NCBI GenBank assembly: GCA_025558095.1
Contig: JAIVFI010000002.1
Coordinates: 496,001-560,000 of the forward strand
Source of the DNA: Hyaloraphidium curvatum
Taxonomy: Eukaryota; Monoblepharomycota; Hyaloraphidiomycetes; Hyaloraphidiales; Hyaloraphidiaceae
Reading direction: 5' to 3'
DNA length: 64,000 bases
Of this stretch, positions 54,777-64,000 are shown piece after piece; the first letter of the stretch is position 1; every line of letters begins with the position of its first letter. A program made the position numbers and the translations under genes. The notes beneath the pieces were generated by a model. That model saw nothing but the letters and a program-made list of their open reading frames with translations, was not told the origin of the DNA and made no database searches.

Positions 54777-56260
54777 GTGATGGAGCTTACGGCCGAGGAC
54801 CCTCGCGTGACTCGCCAATCCTCAATCTTGCACGTTTTCGGAAAAATCCAATCCTCAATCCGGCACGGATGCGAGGAGGCAGTCCACAATCCGACCCAAT
54901 CCGGCTCCAATCCGGGGCAGAAAACCTCGCTGGACTTCATCCAGAACTCGCCGCGATCGGGTCAAGTTCATCTCATTGGTCCTGAATTTGAGCAATCCAA
55001 TCGTACAGCTCTCTAGCATCGACCTCCTCCGGTCCTTTCCAGGGTTCCGTCTTGCCGGCGCTTGAAACCGCGGAGGAACGAACCTCTCTGGAGACCGGTG
55101 TTACCGGGGAGTACGTCACCCAGCTCAGCGGAAGGGCATCCCGCATCTCGGGAGTCAACGTTGGGGATCGAGAGGAAGGCGAGGCCGAAGGAGATTCGAA
55201 ATAGTGGTGCTCCTTGGGCGTATCGGTGGCCTCGAACATGCGATCCACCTTCCAGTGGAAACACTGGCACTCTGCAGTGTTCTCCGGGTTTCCCAACGGC
55301 GAGAATGAGCGACTCCTCTGGCCACCAGATCGCCATTCCTCAAGCATGGGATCTTCCGTAGGCGACAAAGACCGGGCATGCTGACCAGAGGGCGAAGGCG
55401 AGCGAGCCTTCGGAGAGACCCGCAGGAGCGTCGCTGACGGACTCAGCGCCAAAGACTGCTCTTCCTCATTGTCCAGACTCAGCGGCAAAGAAAGCTCAGC
55501 CTCGGTGTCCATGGAATCCTCCATCATGGGACGCGTCGCCAAGTGGGCCTCGTCCCAGAGCTCCTCCTCGTCCGCAATGGCTCGTTCTCGCTCCATCGCG
55601 TTGTAAGAGCTGCATCCGAATCCTGTTGAACTCGTCCATGCACCTCCACGGTGGTGGCGTCGGCGGGCCCGGCTCGAATAGGGAATCGGTCGGAGGTCCG
55701 CGCGTCGGATCGCGGATCCCCAGCGAGCTCTCCAGGGGGTCCCAGTCCCCGGTCACGGTGTCGCTGCCATCATGAACCGTGGAGATTGATTCCAAATGAG
55801 ACAGCATGGCGCGTTTGCACGCCGTGAAGGACCAAAGAGATCGCTAATGGTCAGAGTCGCGCCGGAGTCGCGCCCGACCAAACATTGCTCCTCTCTGAAT
55901 CGCCCGACACCATGGGCAACGGGAAGGAGAATACCCCGAAGCAGGATCCAAAAGCGACCGGGACGCGCAGTTCCGGGCCGTGTTTACGGACCCACCGACG
56001 GGCAAGTCGTATCGCCACCGGTTCCAGAAGACACTTCTCAGGGCCAAGTCATCATCTTTGATCTGCGTTCTTGAGACCGCCGTGGTCAAGGAGCTTGCGC
56101 CGGCGGATGCCCCAGCACCGCGCAAGAGAAAGGGGAAAGGGAAGAAGAAGGTGGGGCCCCGAGATGCGTCGGTCTCGAAGATTACGTGCAACTCAATGCG
56201 GAGCTGAAGAAGGAGATCGAGACGCTGTTCAGAGGCTGGAGAGCGGCTCCGGCAAGGGCC
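54777..56260. repeat. Repeat D, copy 2 (inverted relative to copy 1)
   Basis: Contains the unknown minus ORF (54973-55807) and the divergent plus frame (about 55950-56270). Flanked by AATCCGG-rich stretches and CAATCTTGCACGTTT on both sides (54822 and 56446), in the same orientation, like direct terminal repeats of a 1.6-kb unit. Confidence 0.6.
54973..55807 (-). CDS. Hypothetical Ser/Pro-rich protein of repeat D
   Basis: Unknown. The first frame (from 55807: MLSHLESISTVHDGSDTVTG) runs to DEFNRIRMQLLQRD near 55596. There the overlapping frame MERERAIADEEELWDEAHL takes over and continues 207 residues to stop 54973, through SPSASPSSRSPTLTP, CFHWKVDRMFEATDTPKEHH and ELYDWIAQIQDQ. Its counterpart in copy 1 (23370-23882) keeps the phrase FHWKVDRMF and the SPVTPVSREVRSSAVSSAGK block. 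Conservation with mostly substitutions suggests it was coding. Family unknown; probably encoded by a mobile element. Confidence 0.45.
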
Positions 56261-56270
56261 GATGTCACGT
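55946..56270 (+). CDS. Hypothetical lysine-rich ORF of repeat D (partial)
   Basis: The plus frame reads DAQFRAVFTDPPTGKSYRHR, then after a frame change APRKRKGKGKKKVGPRDASV and DYVQLNAELKKEIETLFRGW. The copy at 23259-23035 (minus) keeps SKIEYVQLNTELKEEIET. The lysine-rich run suggests a nuclear or nucleic-acid-binding protein. No known domain. Confidence 0.35.
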
Positions 56271-57348
56271 GGGTACCCACCTGGAAGACCTTGAAGCAGT
56301 AGGCCAGAAAGTAGAAGCTTTCAAACACGCCGCGGGTCTCCAGTCCCGCTCCAGTCCTTTAATCCAGGCCAAATCGGCCGGCAATCCGGCAATCTGGCAA
56401 TCCGGCCCAATCCGGCTCCAATCCGGCTCCAATCCGGCTCCAATCCCCAATCTTGCACGTTTCGGGCCGAGGGCCGGTCACGCAGGGTTTTCATCCCATA
56501 GCACCGCCGTCCGCGACGGCATCAAACCAACCGCCCCCAGAGCGGTTTCAAGGCCATTATGCGCTGCCATCGACGAGGTTCTGAGGGGAGTGGACGTGTT
56601 TTGCGCGTGTGGTGAGCGCCGGGAGCGGGTTGATGTTTTCAGAGAATCAGAGTCTAGAAACCGGAACTACAAAAATACAAAACCTCCTACCCTCCCATAA
56701 CCAGAAGCAGTTGTTGATCCAGCGAGTGGTCATCACCGCGTTTCCGCGGTGGATGGCCACAGATACCGCCTGCCGAATACGGCAGGTGAGCTGCGAGCGG
56801 AGCCCATCCGGGTCGGCGGACTCGGGCTGCGGCGGGTGCACAAGCCGAGCGATGAGCTGGATGACCTGCTCGGAGGATTTGTGCAGTGCGCCGGAGCTCT
56901 CCGCAGCGAAGATGACCAGAGCGTTCGCGCCCTCGAGGGAGACCTGCCACCGCTTTTTGTACTAGGCGATCTTGGCCTTGAGGCGTGCGTCCGCAGCACG
57001 GAGACGAGTCGTCGCTACCGCAGGGAGGGAGTGAGGGTTGGGGTAGGTGATGACGACGTCGACGCCCTTTGCGGCAGAGGGGTGGTCCGTGAACGAGAAC
57101 CAGTGGTCCACCCGGTTGCGTGGGTCCGTCTGAAGGCGCTCCTCGGCCTCGGCCTCCGCTGCAATAGCCCGCGCCAGCGCGTCCGCCGCCTGCTCGGCCC
57201 CGGGCGGGGTGGGCTCCGGGGCAGGGAACACACGTGGCACGCCCATGTCCGCCAAGCTCTTCTCCTTGGTCACGGTGACGCCGTCGTTTTGCGAGTGCCC
57301 ACCCCTTGGGAAAAACTCCTCAATGACCCCACCGCGGTCTTTTAGGAC
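56261..57348. other. Region with AATCCGGCTCC microsatellite and an unknown minus frame
   Basis: At about 56380-56456 a short tandem array of CCAATCCGGCTC-type units occurs. A minus open region (57363-56647, with one stop) has SLADMGVPRVFPAPEPTPPG and VDVVITYPNPHSLPAVATTR. It looks protein-like but unassigned. The motif TTTTGCGAGTGCCCAC at 57284-57300 is shared with 24777. Confidence 0.35.
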
Positions 57349-58190
57349 TTGTCTGACCACCAAATATCTCCGGACATGATGATCAGAATCCTCGAAGGCG
57401 TGGAAAAGCTTGTTGAAGCAGGATCACAGCGGGTCGTGGTCATCGACGTGTCCTCCAATCGTCTGGCGACTATGACCGTTGGTCAGCTCTGTGCCGTTTT
57501 CGACATTCTCAAGGAAAGGAAAGGCATCCGACTTCATCTTGGATTTATTTGATATTTTCTTGCCGAACCTTGATGCCGCCATTGCAAAGTTCGACGAGTG
57601 TGTGCGCCGGCGCGTTTCTGTCGGACCGCCATAGCCGAAGATTGACAGCGGCGCAATGATGGAACGCGTTATCGGGGAAGCTCTCAAAGTCAATGCCACT
57701 TTTACGCGTTTAATAGACAAGAAACAGGATGGTATTTCAAACATGCTCGGTTATATGGACACAGACGCACGCGACCTAGAGCGCAAAATCACGACTGCGG
57801 TCAAAGATTATCTCGTAGACGGCGTCATTATTCAGCACCGCTTTGCCTACATTCATGGTACAAAGAGTCATACCGACATTGATGGCGTGGTAGCGGGGAC
57901 GCACCCTCCACTCAGCGCCCGGTTGTGGTCGCCATCGAGGCAAAACACAAGCTCGACAAAAAGGCAAGGCAAAGGCCGATGCTATTTCCGAACTGGTTGC
58001 TTTTCAAACGCTTTGGGAAGATCTTTGTCTTGAGGATGATGACATGGCGACCGATGGTGCCGAACAGGATCACTCCGCGGAATACAACAACCTGTGCGTT
58101 GCAGAGTTCCGTACCCACGAACTCATTTTTGCATTTGGTTCCAAGAACGTAGTCAACCCTGCGCTGCTTTGCGAAGTTTCCTGGTCTACT
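57349..58190 (+). pseudogene. Decayed PD-(D/E)XK-nuclease-like gene
   Basis: Pieces in changing plus frames: ILEGVEKLVEAGSQRVVVID; MMERVIGEALKVNATFTRLI (57656); DLERKITTAVKDYLVDGVII; KSHTDIDGVVAG; VVAIEAKHKLDKK; then SELVAFQTLWEDLCLED. D-I-D-G followed by an E-A-K strand is the typical PD-(D/E)XK core, as in some Crinkler-type and transposon proteins. At least two frameshifts (near 57905 and 57970) and a stop near 57550 indicate decay. Family assignment is by motif only. Confidence 0.45.
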
Positions 58191-58229
58191 GGTCGCGGAG
58201 CCAGACCACCAAGACGCCTTTCACATTGC

Positions 58230-58897
58230 TCACGAAATCGGAACATGTGCCTTCGAAGATCTGCCGTACACAGGGGCTTCGTTGGTGTAGGCAAAGCTCT
58301 CGTCCATGTAAACCCTTTTATCGTCTGGAATCGCTTCGACTGCGGCGAGATAGTCCCGGATCTCGCCGACTACCCGCTCGTCCGGCCAGTTGAGAGGCTC
58401 ATTTGACACCTTTTTGCGCGTGATGCGACACAGAGCTGTCCGCAATGGGAACCTCCGTCGCAGCAATGACGTCGACGTTTCTGCCAGTCGGCTGCTCAGT
58501 CAGGTGAGCCTTCATTGCCTCAACCTGAGCGTCCGTGAGCTTGCGTGGCCTCCCCCGGAATCGGTTTGCGCGCAAGACTGCGCTCGACGGACCACTGTTT
58601 CATCCAGACGTAAACCAGCGTACGATGCACTTTGAAAAGCGTTGCAGCCCTTGCGACCGACGTTCCGCGCTTGACTGCCTTCACGACGGCGAGCCGGGTA
58701 TAAACAGGGCGACGCTTGTGCTTCAAGACCAGCTGCTGCTGTGACAGGAGCGCCGCCGTAGACGCAGTGGGCATCGGTTCGTCAAGCGTTTTCTCCGTCT
58801 CCTGAGTGGTCATCGCGGTGTTCGCGTGCGCGACGAGGTAGAATTGGAGAGCGATGTTGGATAGGACCAACGCCCCAGTTGTTGCGCGCCTAACCAA
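58230..58897 (-). pseudogene. IS630/Tc1-type transposase fragment (helix-turn-helix and first Asp)
   Basis: A minus frame from 58897 has a helix-turn-helix: VVKAVKRGTSVARAATLFKV then HRTLVYVWMKQW. After a frame change, 58466-58230 has DKRVYMDESFAYTNEAPVYG, the first catalytic Asp region. The second Asp and the Glu are absent, so it is truncated. It is not an obvious copy of the remnant at 32014-32784. It abuts the second epimerase duplication. Confidence 0.65.
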
Positions 58898-58964
58898 TTC
58901 GCCTATTCAATCCAAATCCTTGAAGTACTTTACTTGTTTGCATACCGACGGCACTCACAAAAAG

Positions 58965-61565
58965 CACGCCATGCAAATAGGACTTCGGTCATTGCGCTCG
59001 CTCGCGACTCTGCTCTTGGTGGTCACATTAAGTGTCCTTGTCATCTACTTGTCTAGACGGATCGAAGCTAGGACACCCGGAAGCAAGAACCACGTTGACA
59101 TCCTGGCTGTTGTTGGCACACGGCCAGAAGCCATAAAGCTGGCTCCTGTCATCAAGGAGATACGACGTCGAGATGGCATTTCGATTGCGGTAATCACCAC
59201 TGGACAGCACGCACAAATGCTAAATGGACTTCTAAAAGAGTTGGCTATCCCGGTTGAAACGCATGGGCCACACCTCAGCAACGCGATGCAAGCAGGCCAG
59301 TCTTTGTTGAGCCTTTTCAGTCGCTGTGCTCTTGCAATTGAGCGCGCGATTGAGCACTATCGTCCTCGTGTTGTGCTTGTGCAAGGAGACACGACAACTG
59401 CGCTTGCAGGATCGCACGCTGCCTTTTATGCACGGACGCCACTGGCACATGTTGAAGCCGGGTTGCGGACCTATCGTGTGGGAGCTCCTTTCCCGGAGGA
59501 GTTCAATCGGAAGTCAATCGCCGCCGCGTCATGCTTTAACTTTGCGCCCACGAAGCGGGCGGCGAGTGCGCTTCTTACGGAAGGGGTCCGAGAAGACAGG
59601 ATATGGGTCACGGGCAACACCGTCATTGATTCGGTGCTTGAAATGTCGCGCCAGCCGCAAAATCCAGCTTTCGTGCAGTTCTTTGTTGACCACGGCATAT
59701 CACATTTAGAGAGACAGCGGCGTGCAAACGGGGAGCTAGTTATGTTATTGACGTGCCACAGACGCGAAAACCACGGCGAACTTACGAACATTATTTCCGC
59801 TGTACGCTTGCTACTTGATATGCACCAGCACCTGCATGTCTTGCTCCCTGTGCATCCCAACCCTGCTGTGCATGACGTATTTTTGAAAGAGTTCTATGGT
59901 GTAGATCGGATGCACCTCCTGCCACCTCTTGCCTATGGCGTCACCGTGACCGTGCTTGGGACATACGCAGATATTGTAGTGACGGACTCGGGAGGACTGC
60001 AAGAAGAGTCAACAAGCTTTCATGTGCCTGTCATTGTTCTCAGGGAGGTCACGGAGCGTCCAGAGGGTATCGATTACGGTGTCGCGAAGCTGGTGGGAAC
60101 AAACACGTCCTTGATAGTGCAAGCAGTCACGGCTATACTGTTTAACGAAAACGGCCTACGCGACTCCATGTCCCGGATTACTTGGCCCTATGGGGATGGT
60201 CATGCTGCCGAGAAAATTGCCAATGTGCTAACTTCAGAAATTACCGCAGACCCGTCGTTAGTCACCTGTTTGCAGTCTGGGCCAGGTTCATTACCATTGG
60301 GATGGCGGTACTCAGAAAAACATTTTGGCCGTGTGTGCCGTGTGGACCCTTTCCTTGACGAAGCAACTGTGTTTTTCATGTTGACCAGTCGGGATGTTGG
60401 GCTGACAGCCACTTGGTTCCGAAACTTCGAGCTTCTCATGCCATGCTACAAGCGCATAGTCATACCTGTTGTCCGTAATGAGGTGGACGATGTGCGGCAC
60501 GCGGCACCACCGTACGCCCAAATCGTACCCATGGATGTCCCGGAAGTGGTGCGAGGTGCAGTGGCACCGAATGAATCTGAAGTAGAGCGCGACAGGCGAC
60601 TGGGGCGAGATGACTATTTTCACCAAGTATATGCGAAGTTCACAGCCGACAAGTATCTTCAAGAATCCGACACACTTATTTTGTTTGTTGAGGCTGACGC
60701 TGTGTTCCAGCGCCCCGTGACAGCAGACTGCTTTATGAGAAACGGCAAAGTGATTTTTGCTGGCAACAATGGCACATTGATGTGGAAACATGGCACAGAA
60801 TTTGCCCTTGGTGTCAAAACAGCCTTGCATTACTACATCTCGAGGACCCCAGTGCTACTGCACCGCAGCACTATACTTGGTGCGAGGAAGCATATTGAGA
60901 CGTTGCACAGGATGCCATTTGATGCCATGGTTAAGCACGTTTTCAGACCACAGTTTTCATGGAATCCGAACAACACCATGTTTAGCGAGTTCAACACACT
61001 GGCTGTTTACGGCACAATCTATGAACCACATTTATATGCTGTCGAGTCTTGGACTAACTTCACAGTGCTTCCAAAGCAATGTGGGAGGCACTTTTCTCAA
61101 CCACGGGATAGCAAGTACGGCAAGGTCATCAATCTGATGCAAATGGAGAGATGCACCCAATGCGGTCTTAGCATGCTTTCAGGGGCACCAGACGTGATTC
61201 CGAGACCGAAGGCATGCCATCTGGACCTGTAGGGACGCCATGAATTAGGACCAGACCCTTCGTCAACCCATCAACGGACCGACCTCTAACTATAGAAATG
61301 CAAGCGCCAGCTTCTTGGAGCAAGAGCCCGCAAGTACACGAGGACGAGTGGCCCGTGCAGGCGGCGAACCTCCTCCGGTGGAGCGAAGGGCTAGAGTTGT
61401 CCCTGTGCCATTCTGCCCTGAGAGCTCCCGGCGAACGGTGTCGCGGTGGCTCGGGCAAGGAGCATCACCCGGGAGCAAGGACGTTGTCCTGAAGCGTTAA
61501 CTGCAGAAGCGAGCGACAGCGGAGGCAGTGGCGGCTGATCGGTCGGATGTTCTGGTATGGGGAAT
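58965..61565 (+). repeat. 2,601-bp inverted duplication, copy 2
   Basis: Partner of 26731-29331. Left edge: ACGCCATGC just before the start codon. Right edge: GGTATGGGGAAT. No shared flanking sequence, terminal inverted repeat or target duplication was recognised at either edge. Confidence 0.88.
58971..61232 (+). CDS. UDP-GlcNAc 2-epimerase fused to a DUF6492-like glycosyltransferase, copy 2
   Basis: Same 753-residue architecture as the copy at 27064-29325: membrane anchor, epimerase with GTRPEAIK, TGQH, GDTTT, HVEAGLRT, HRREN and DSGGLQEE, then the glycosyltransferase-like half. The frame is intact. Differences include MQIG for MRIG at the start and a small patch near residue 700 (PKQCGRHFSQP instead of PKECARHFSEP). 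An upstream in-frame ATG at 58854 lies in unrelated flanking DNA, so 58971 is preferred. Upstream sequence differs wholly from copy 1, so its promoter, if any, is different. Confidence 0.87.
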   Translation: MQIGLRSLRSLATLLLVVTLSVLVIYLSRRIEARTPGSKNHVDILAVVGTRPEAIKLAPVIKEIRRRDGISIAVITTGQHAQMLNGLLKELAIPVETHGPHLSNAMQAGQSLLSLFSRCALAIERAIEHYRPRVVLVQGDTTTALAGSHAAFYARTPLAHVEAGLRTYRVGAPFPEEFNRKSIAAASCFNFAPTKRAASALLTEGVREDRIWVTGNTVIDSVLEMSRQPQNPAFVQFFVDHGISHLERQRRANGELVMLLTCHRRENHGELTNIISAVRLLLDMHQHLHVLLPVHPNPAVHDVFLKEFYGVDRMHLLPPLAYGVTVTVLGTYADIVVTDSGGLQEESTSFHVPVIVLREVTERPEGIDYGVAKLVGTNTSLIVQAVTAILFNENGLRDSMSRITWPYGDGHAAEKIANVLTSEITADPSLVTCLQSGPGSLPLGWRYSEKHFGRVCRVDPFLDEATVFFMLTSRDVGLTATWFRNFELLMPCYKRIVIPVVRNEVDDVRHAAPPYAQIVPMDVPEVVRGAVAPNESEVERDRRLGRDDYFHQVYAKFTADKYLQESDTLILFVEADAVFQRPVTADCFMRNGKVIFAGNNGTLMWKHGTEFALGVKTALHYYISRTPVLLHRSTILGARKHIETLHRMPFDAMVKHVFRPQFSWNPNNTMFSEFNTLAVYGTIYEPHLYAVESWTNFTVLPKQCGRHFSQPRDSKYGKVINLMQMERCTQCGLSMLSGAPDVIPRPKACHLDL

Positions 61566-61825
61566 GGGGATGGGCATAGGCGGCCAGCTCTAGCGCGCTG
61601 ACCGCGCAAACGCTACCCCGAAGCAACCGCCCGAACGAGGGCAAACACCCCCGCGCGGGCCCCGCCGACCGCGCAGAGCCGGGCAGCCGTCGCGCGCCGA
61701 GCTCCCCGGGCCGGCGCTTCGCGCCGCGGAGGCCCGGTGCGCGGGCGGCGCCGCGTCGCCCGCGGGCGGACGCTGACAGGTCGCGCGCGCGGGTTCCCAG
61801 GCGGTCCTCCCGCGCCGCGGACCCC
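61566..61825. other. Spacer, very GC-rich
   Basis: No recognised gene. Composition changes sharply to extreme GC at about 61660, marking the start of the Crypton element's surroundings. Confidence 0.4.
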
Positions 61826-64000
61826 ATGGATTCGCGCATGGACGCCCTCGCCGCCGCGGGCCCGGGCGCCGGCGGTGACGTCGACTCGACCCCATCCCCG
61901 CGCGCCGCGCCAAGCCGCGCAGGCCCGCCGCCGGAGCCGCCCCCGCCCGGGAGGCGGGAGAGAGGAAGCGCAAGAGCGCGGGGGAGGGGGAGGATGGCGC
62001 TGCTGCGGGCCCCGTCGCCGCCGCCGGCGCCCTGCAGAGCCCCCCGAAGCGTCGGATCGCCGCGGCCAAGCCCCCGTCGGCCAAGGCGCCCGGCAAACCG
62101 GGGCGCAAGCCGCCGGCAGGCATACGCAAGATGGATCTGGCATCGGCCGGTGCTCCGGCAGCCCGCGGAGGTGCGACGGGCGCCCCGGACGCGGCAGGCT
62201 CGGGAGGCAGCGGAGCGACGCGCAGGAGCAAGGTTGGCGGCACCTCCGCCCGGCACGAGGCGTCTCCGGGCGGGAATGATGCCGCTGCATCCGGTGCCGG
62301 GGCTCGCGCTCGCGGAGGAGGTGCTGGGGGCGACGGCGACGGCGCGCGGACCGGAGCTCCGGCTGGAGGGGCGCCGCTCGAAGCGGGAACCCCTCCCGGC
62401 GGTCAGGAAGCGCAAGAGCAGGGCGGACGGGGATCGGACGGATCCGCTCCCGCGGCAACGGCTGCCTCGGGCCCTCCGGCGCAGGCTCCGGCTCGACCGA
62501 CGGCGCGGAAGCCGAAGAGGAAGCGCGCCGCCGAAGACGACGGGGACGCGGAGCGAGCCGGTGCCGAGCCCGGTGCAGACGGAGCGGACGGAGGTTTGGG
62601 CCCCGCCGAGCGCAGCAAGCTCGAGGAGGCGCTCCGTGCCGGCCCCGCCGTGTCGGACGACCTGGAGCGCCGGGCCGCCCTCGCCGCGGACGAGGCCTGG
62701 AAGAACACGGAGAACAGCGGGACCACGGACAGCATCTACGCCTCGCACTTCGTGCATCACAAGCTCTGGTGCCGCGGGAACGGCGTGGAGCCCTTCCCCG
62801 TCCTGCCGGCCAAGGCGGTGCTGTTCGCCGACTGGACGATGAAGCGGCCGCGCCTCAAGTCCGGCGTGCGGAATGGCTCGAAGAAGGAGCGCACGGCGGA
62901 CCAGGGCCCGGCAACCCTGGCGGCTTTGGAAGAGCTGTTCATCACGGGCACTCGGATCGGGCCGAGTGTGGTCGGGGGCGTCCTCAACGCCCTCGAGTTC
63001 TTGCGCAAGGCCACGGCCATCGACTTCCCCGAGGCCGACTTCCCGCAGGCCCACCGCCCGCTCCGAAGCGATCCACGGGTGACGCGGATCGAGAAGCTAT
63101 CGAAGCAGAACAATGCGTCGCGGCAGGAAAACTCGGAGGAGATCAAGTCGGCCGGCGGCGCGTCCAAGACCTACAACCCGCAGCAGTACCGCGACGTCGC
63201 GAACTACCATCTGCTGCAAACGGCGAACGGCAAGAAGGCTGCTGCCACGCCGCAGGAGGCCGCCGCGGGGGTGCGCAATCGGGCACTGCACTTGATCTCG
63301 GGATCCTTCGCGGATCGGTCGTCGGACGTGCGCCCGACCGCCCTTTCGGACGTGCAGCTACGAGAGGAGACTCTCCCGAAGACTGATCGCACTGTGGAGG
63401 TGGGCAGTGACTCCCTGTGGGTCGCGTGGAGCTTCCTGACGCCCGTTTGCCCGCCCAGCTCGGCGTCATCCTCGACAACAGCTCGAAAACCAACAAGGAG
63501 GGCGAGATTTTCGAGAAGGCGATGCTGCGGAACCCGGACGTTCGGATCTGCCCGATCAACTCGCTCGCCCTGCACAGCTACGCAACGTACCACGTCCTGC
63601 AGGAGCGGCCCCCGGGGTTTGCCCCCGTTTTTGACGCCAAGAGCCCGCCGTACGGCCGCAGGGACTGGTACAAGATCCCGCTGTTTCCCGGGAACGGAGA
63701 GAAGGGGGAGATCGCGTACAAGAGTGGGTGGGCGCGGACTTCCCGCCTCTCCGTGAACTCAGGGGCGCTTCTCCGCCGCAGCACACTGGAAAGCCGTCAC
63801 GGGAGCACACACGGCGCTCGGGCTCTTCGACGTCACGAAGAAGACCCACGCTGGGCGCTCGTACGCTCCGCGTCGCGCACATGCCAAGGACTGTCCCGAC
63901 GAGGACATGATGGCCCTGGGGCGGTGGAGCAACGGCAAGGTCTTCCGGGAGCGATATCTGACGTCGATGCCGTGGCCGGCGATCATCGCGACCGCCGACT
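61826..64000 (+). mobile_element. Crypton-type element (tyrosine recombinase), right end outside window
   Basis: A very GC-rich block carrying one intron-bearing recombinase gene. The left end of the element was not located; no terminal repeats are expected for Cryptons. The window ends within the gene's C-terminus. Confidence 0.7.
62131..64000 (+). CDS. Crypton tyrosine recombinase (partial at 3' end)
   Basis: A long Gly/Ala/Pro-rich N-terminus (to about residue 180) precedes a recombinase. The core-binding part includes IYASHFVHHKLWCRGNGVEP and LFITGTRIGPSVVGGVLNAL; then PQQYRDVANYHLLQTANG. The first catalytic region is LILDNSSKTN-type VILDNSSKTNKEGE with MLRNPDVRICPINSLALHSY. Two clear GT-AG introns, 63400-63458 and 63724-63781, restore the frame. 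The end has LFDVTKKTHAGRSYAPRRA (H-x-x-R), MMALGRWSNGKVFRERYLTS, whose tyrosine is the expected nucleophile. KTNxxG, THxGR and GRW...YLT are Crypton hallmarks. The true start may be ATG 62131 or a start in an earlier exon. Confidence 0.75.

Noticed and set aside
61465-63054. 529-codon minus ORF at the right end
   Set aside because: Arginine/proline-rich shadow of the Crypton gene; it spans a region with plus-strand family motifs and introns.
1-64000. tRNA and rRNA genes
   Set aside because: I scanned for B-box words and rRNA-like blocks and found no foldable tRNA or rRNA; a covariance-model search would be needed to exclude them.

Overview
The window comes from a GC-rich microbial eukaryote. 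It has single-copy housekeeping genes split by short GT-AG introns (five read directly here are 48, 50, 55, 58 and 59 nt), no bacterial operons, and many eukaryotic transposons. The homoserine kinase, the short introns, a Plavaka-type transposase and a self-primed Tf1/sushi-like LTR element look fungal. The sulfated or capsule-like glycan genes are unusual for well-studied fungi, so I leave the lineage open: an early-diverging fungus, or a protist or alga.

Layout. Positions 1-3.9 kb hold homoserine kinase (+), ARPC2 (-) and the checkpoint protein BUB3 (-). From 4.3 to 10 kb there is a Plavaka-type DNA transposon: an intron-rich transposase (-) and a divergent second gene (+). From 10.8 to 30 kb there is a glycan-modification island broken up by repeats. 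It holds a Golgi-type sulfotransferase, COQ10 (a housekeeping gene caught in the island), a decayed nucleotidyltransferase-HAD gene, a nucleotide-sugar transporter (NST), a multi-exon DUF6492-like glycosyltransferase, a PC-esterase/SGNH protein, a broken FkbM methyltransferase, and a membrane-anchored UDP-GlcNAc 2-epimerase fused to a second DUF6492-like domain. From 29.5 to 32 kb there is a PHD-finger gene of unknown role.

From 32 to 48.6 kb a second copy of the NST segment is split by about 12.6 kb of nested insertions. These are an internally deleted LINE fragment, then a long LINE with a restriction-like endonuclease, interrupted by a 2,108-bp gag-only LTR retrotransposon, then a Helitron-like Rep gene without a helicase. 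From 48.6 to 58.9 kb the DNA is repeat-rich, with tyrosine-recombinase remnants, IS630/Tc1-type remnants, tandem repeats and unknown ORFs. From 58.9 to 61.6 kb there is an inverted, equal-length (2,601 bp) copy of the epimerase-glycosyltransferase segment. From about 61.8 kb to the right edge there is a Crypton-type tyrosine recombinase gene that runs off the window.

The glycan genes fit one pathway outline. A nucleotide-sugar epimerase and a nucleotidyltransferase would make activated sugars, the SLC35A-type carrier would import them into the Golgi, anchored glycosyltransferases would polymerise them, and sulfotransferase, PC-esterase-type and FkbM proteins would decorate the polymer. That joint role is inference. 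The best-supported mobile-DNA finding is that the LTR element has identical LTRs, a 5-bp target duplication, and a primer-binding site complementary to the predicted 5' end of its own RNA.
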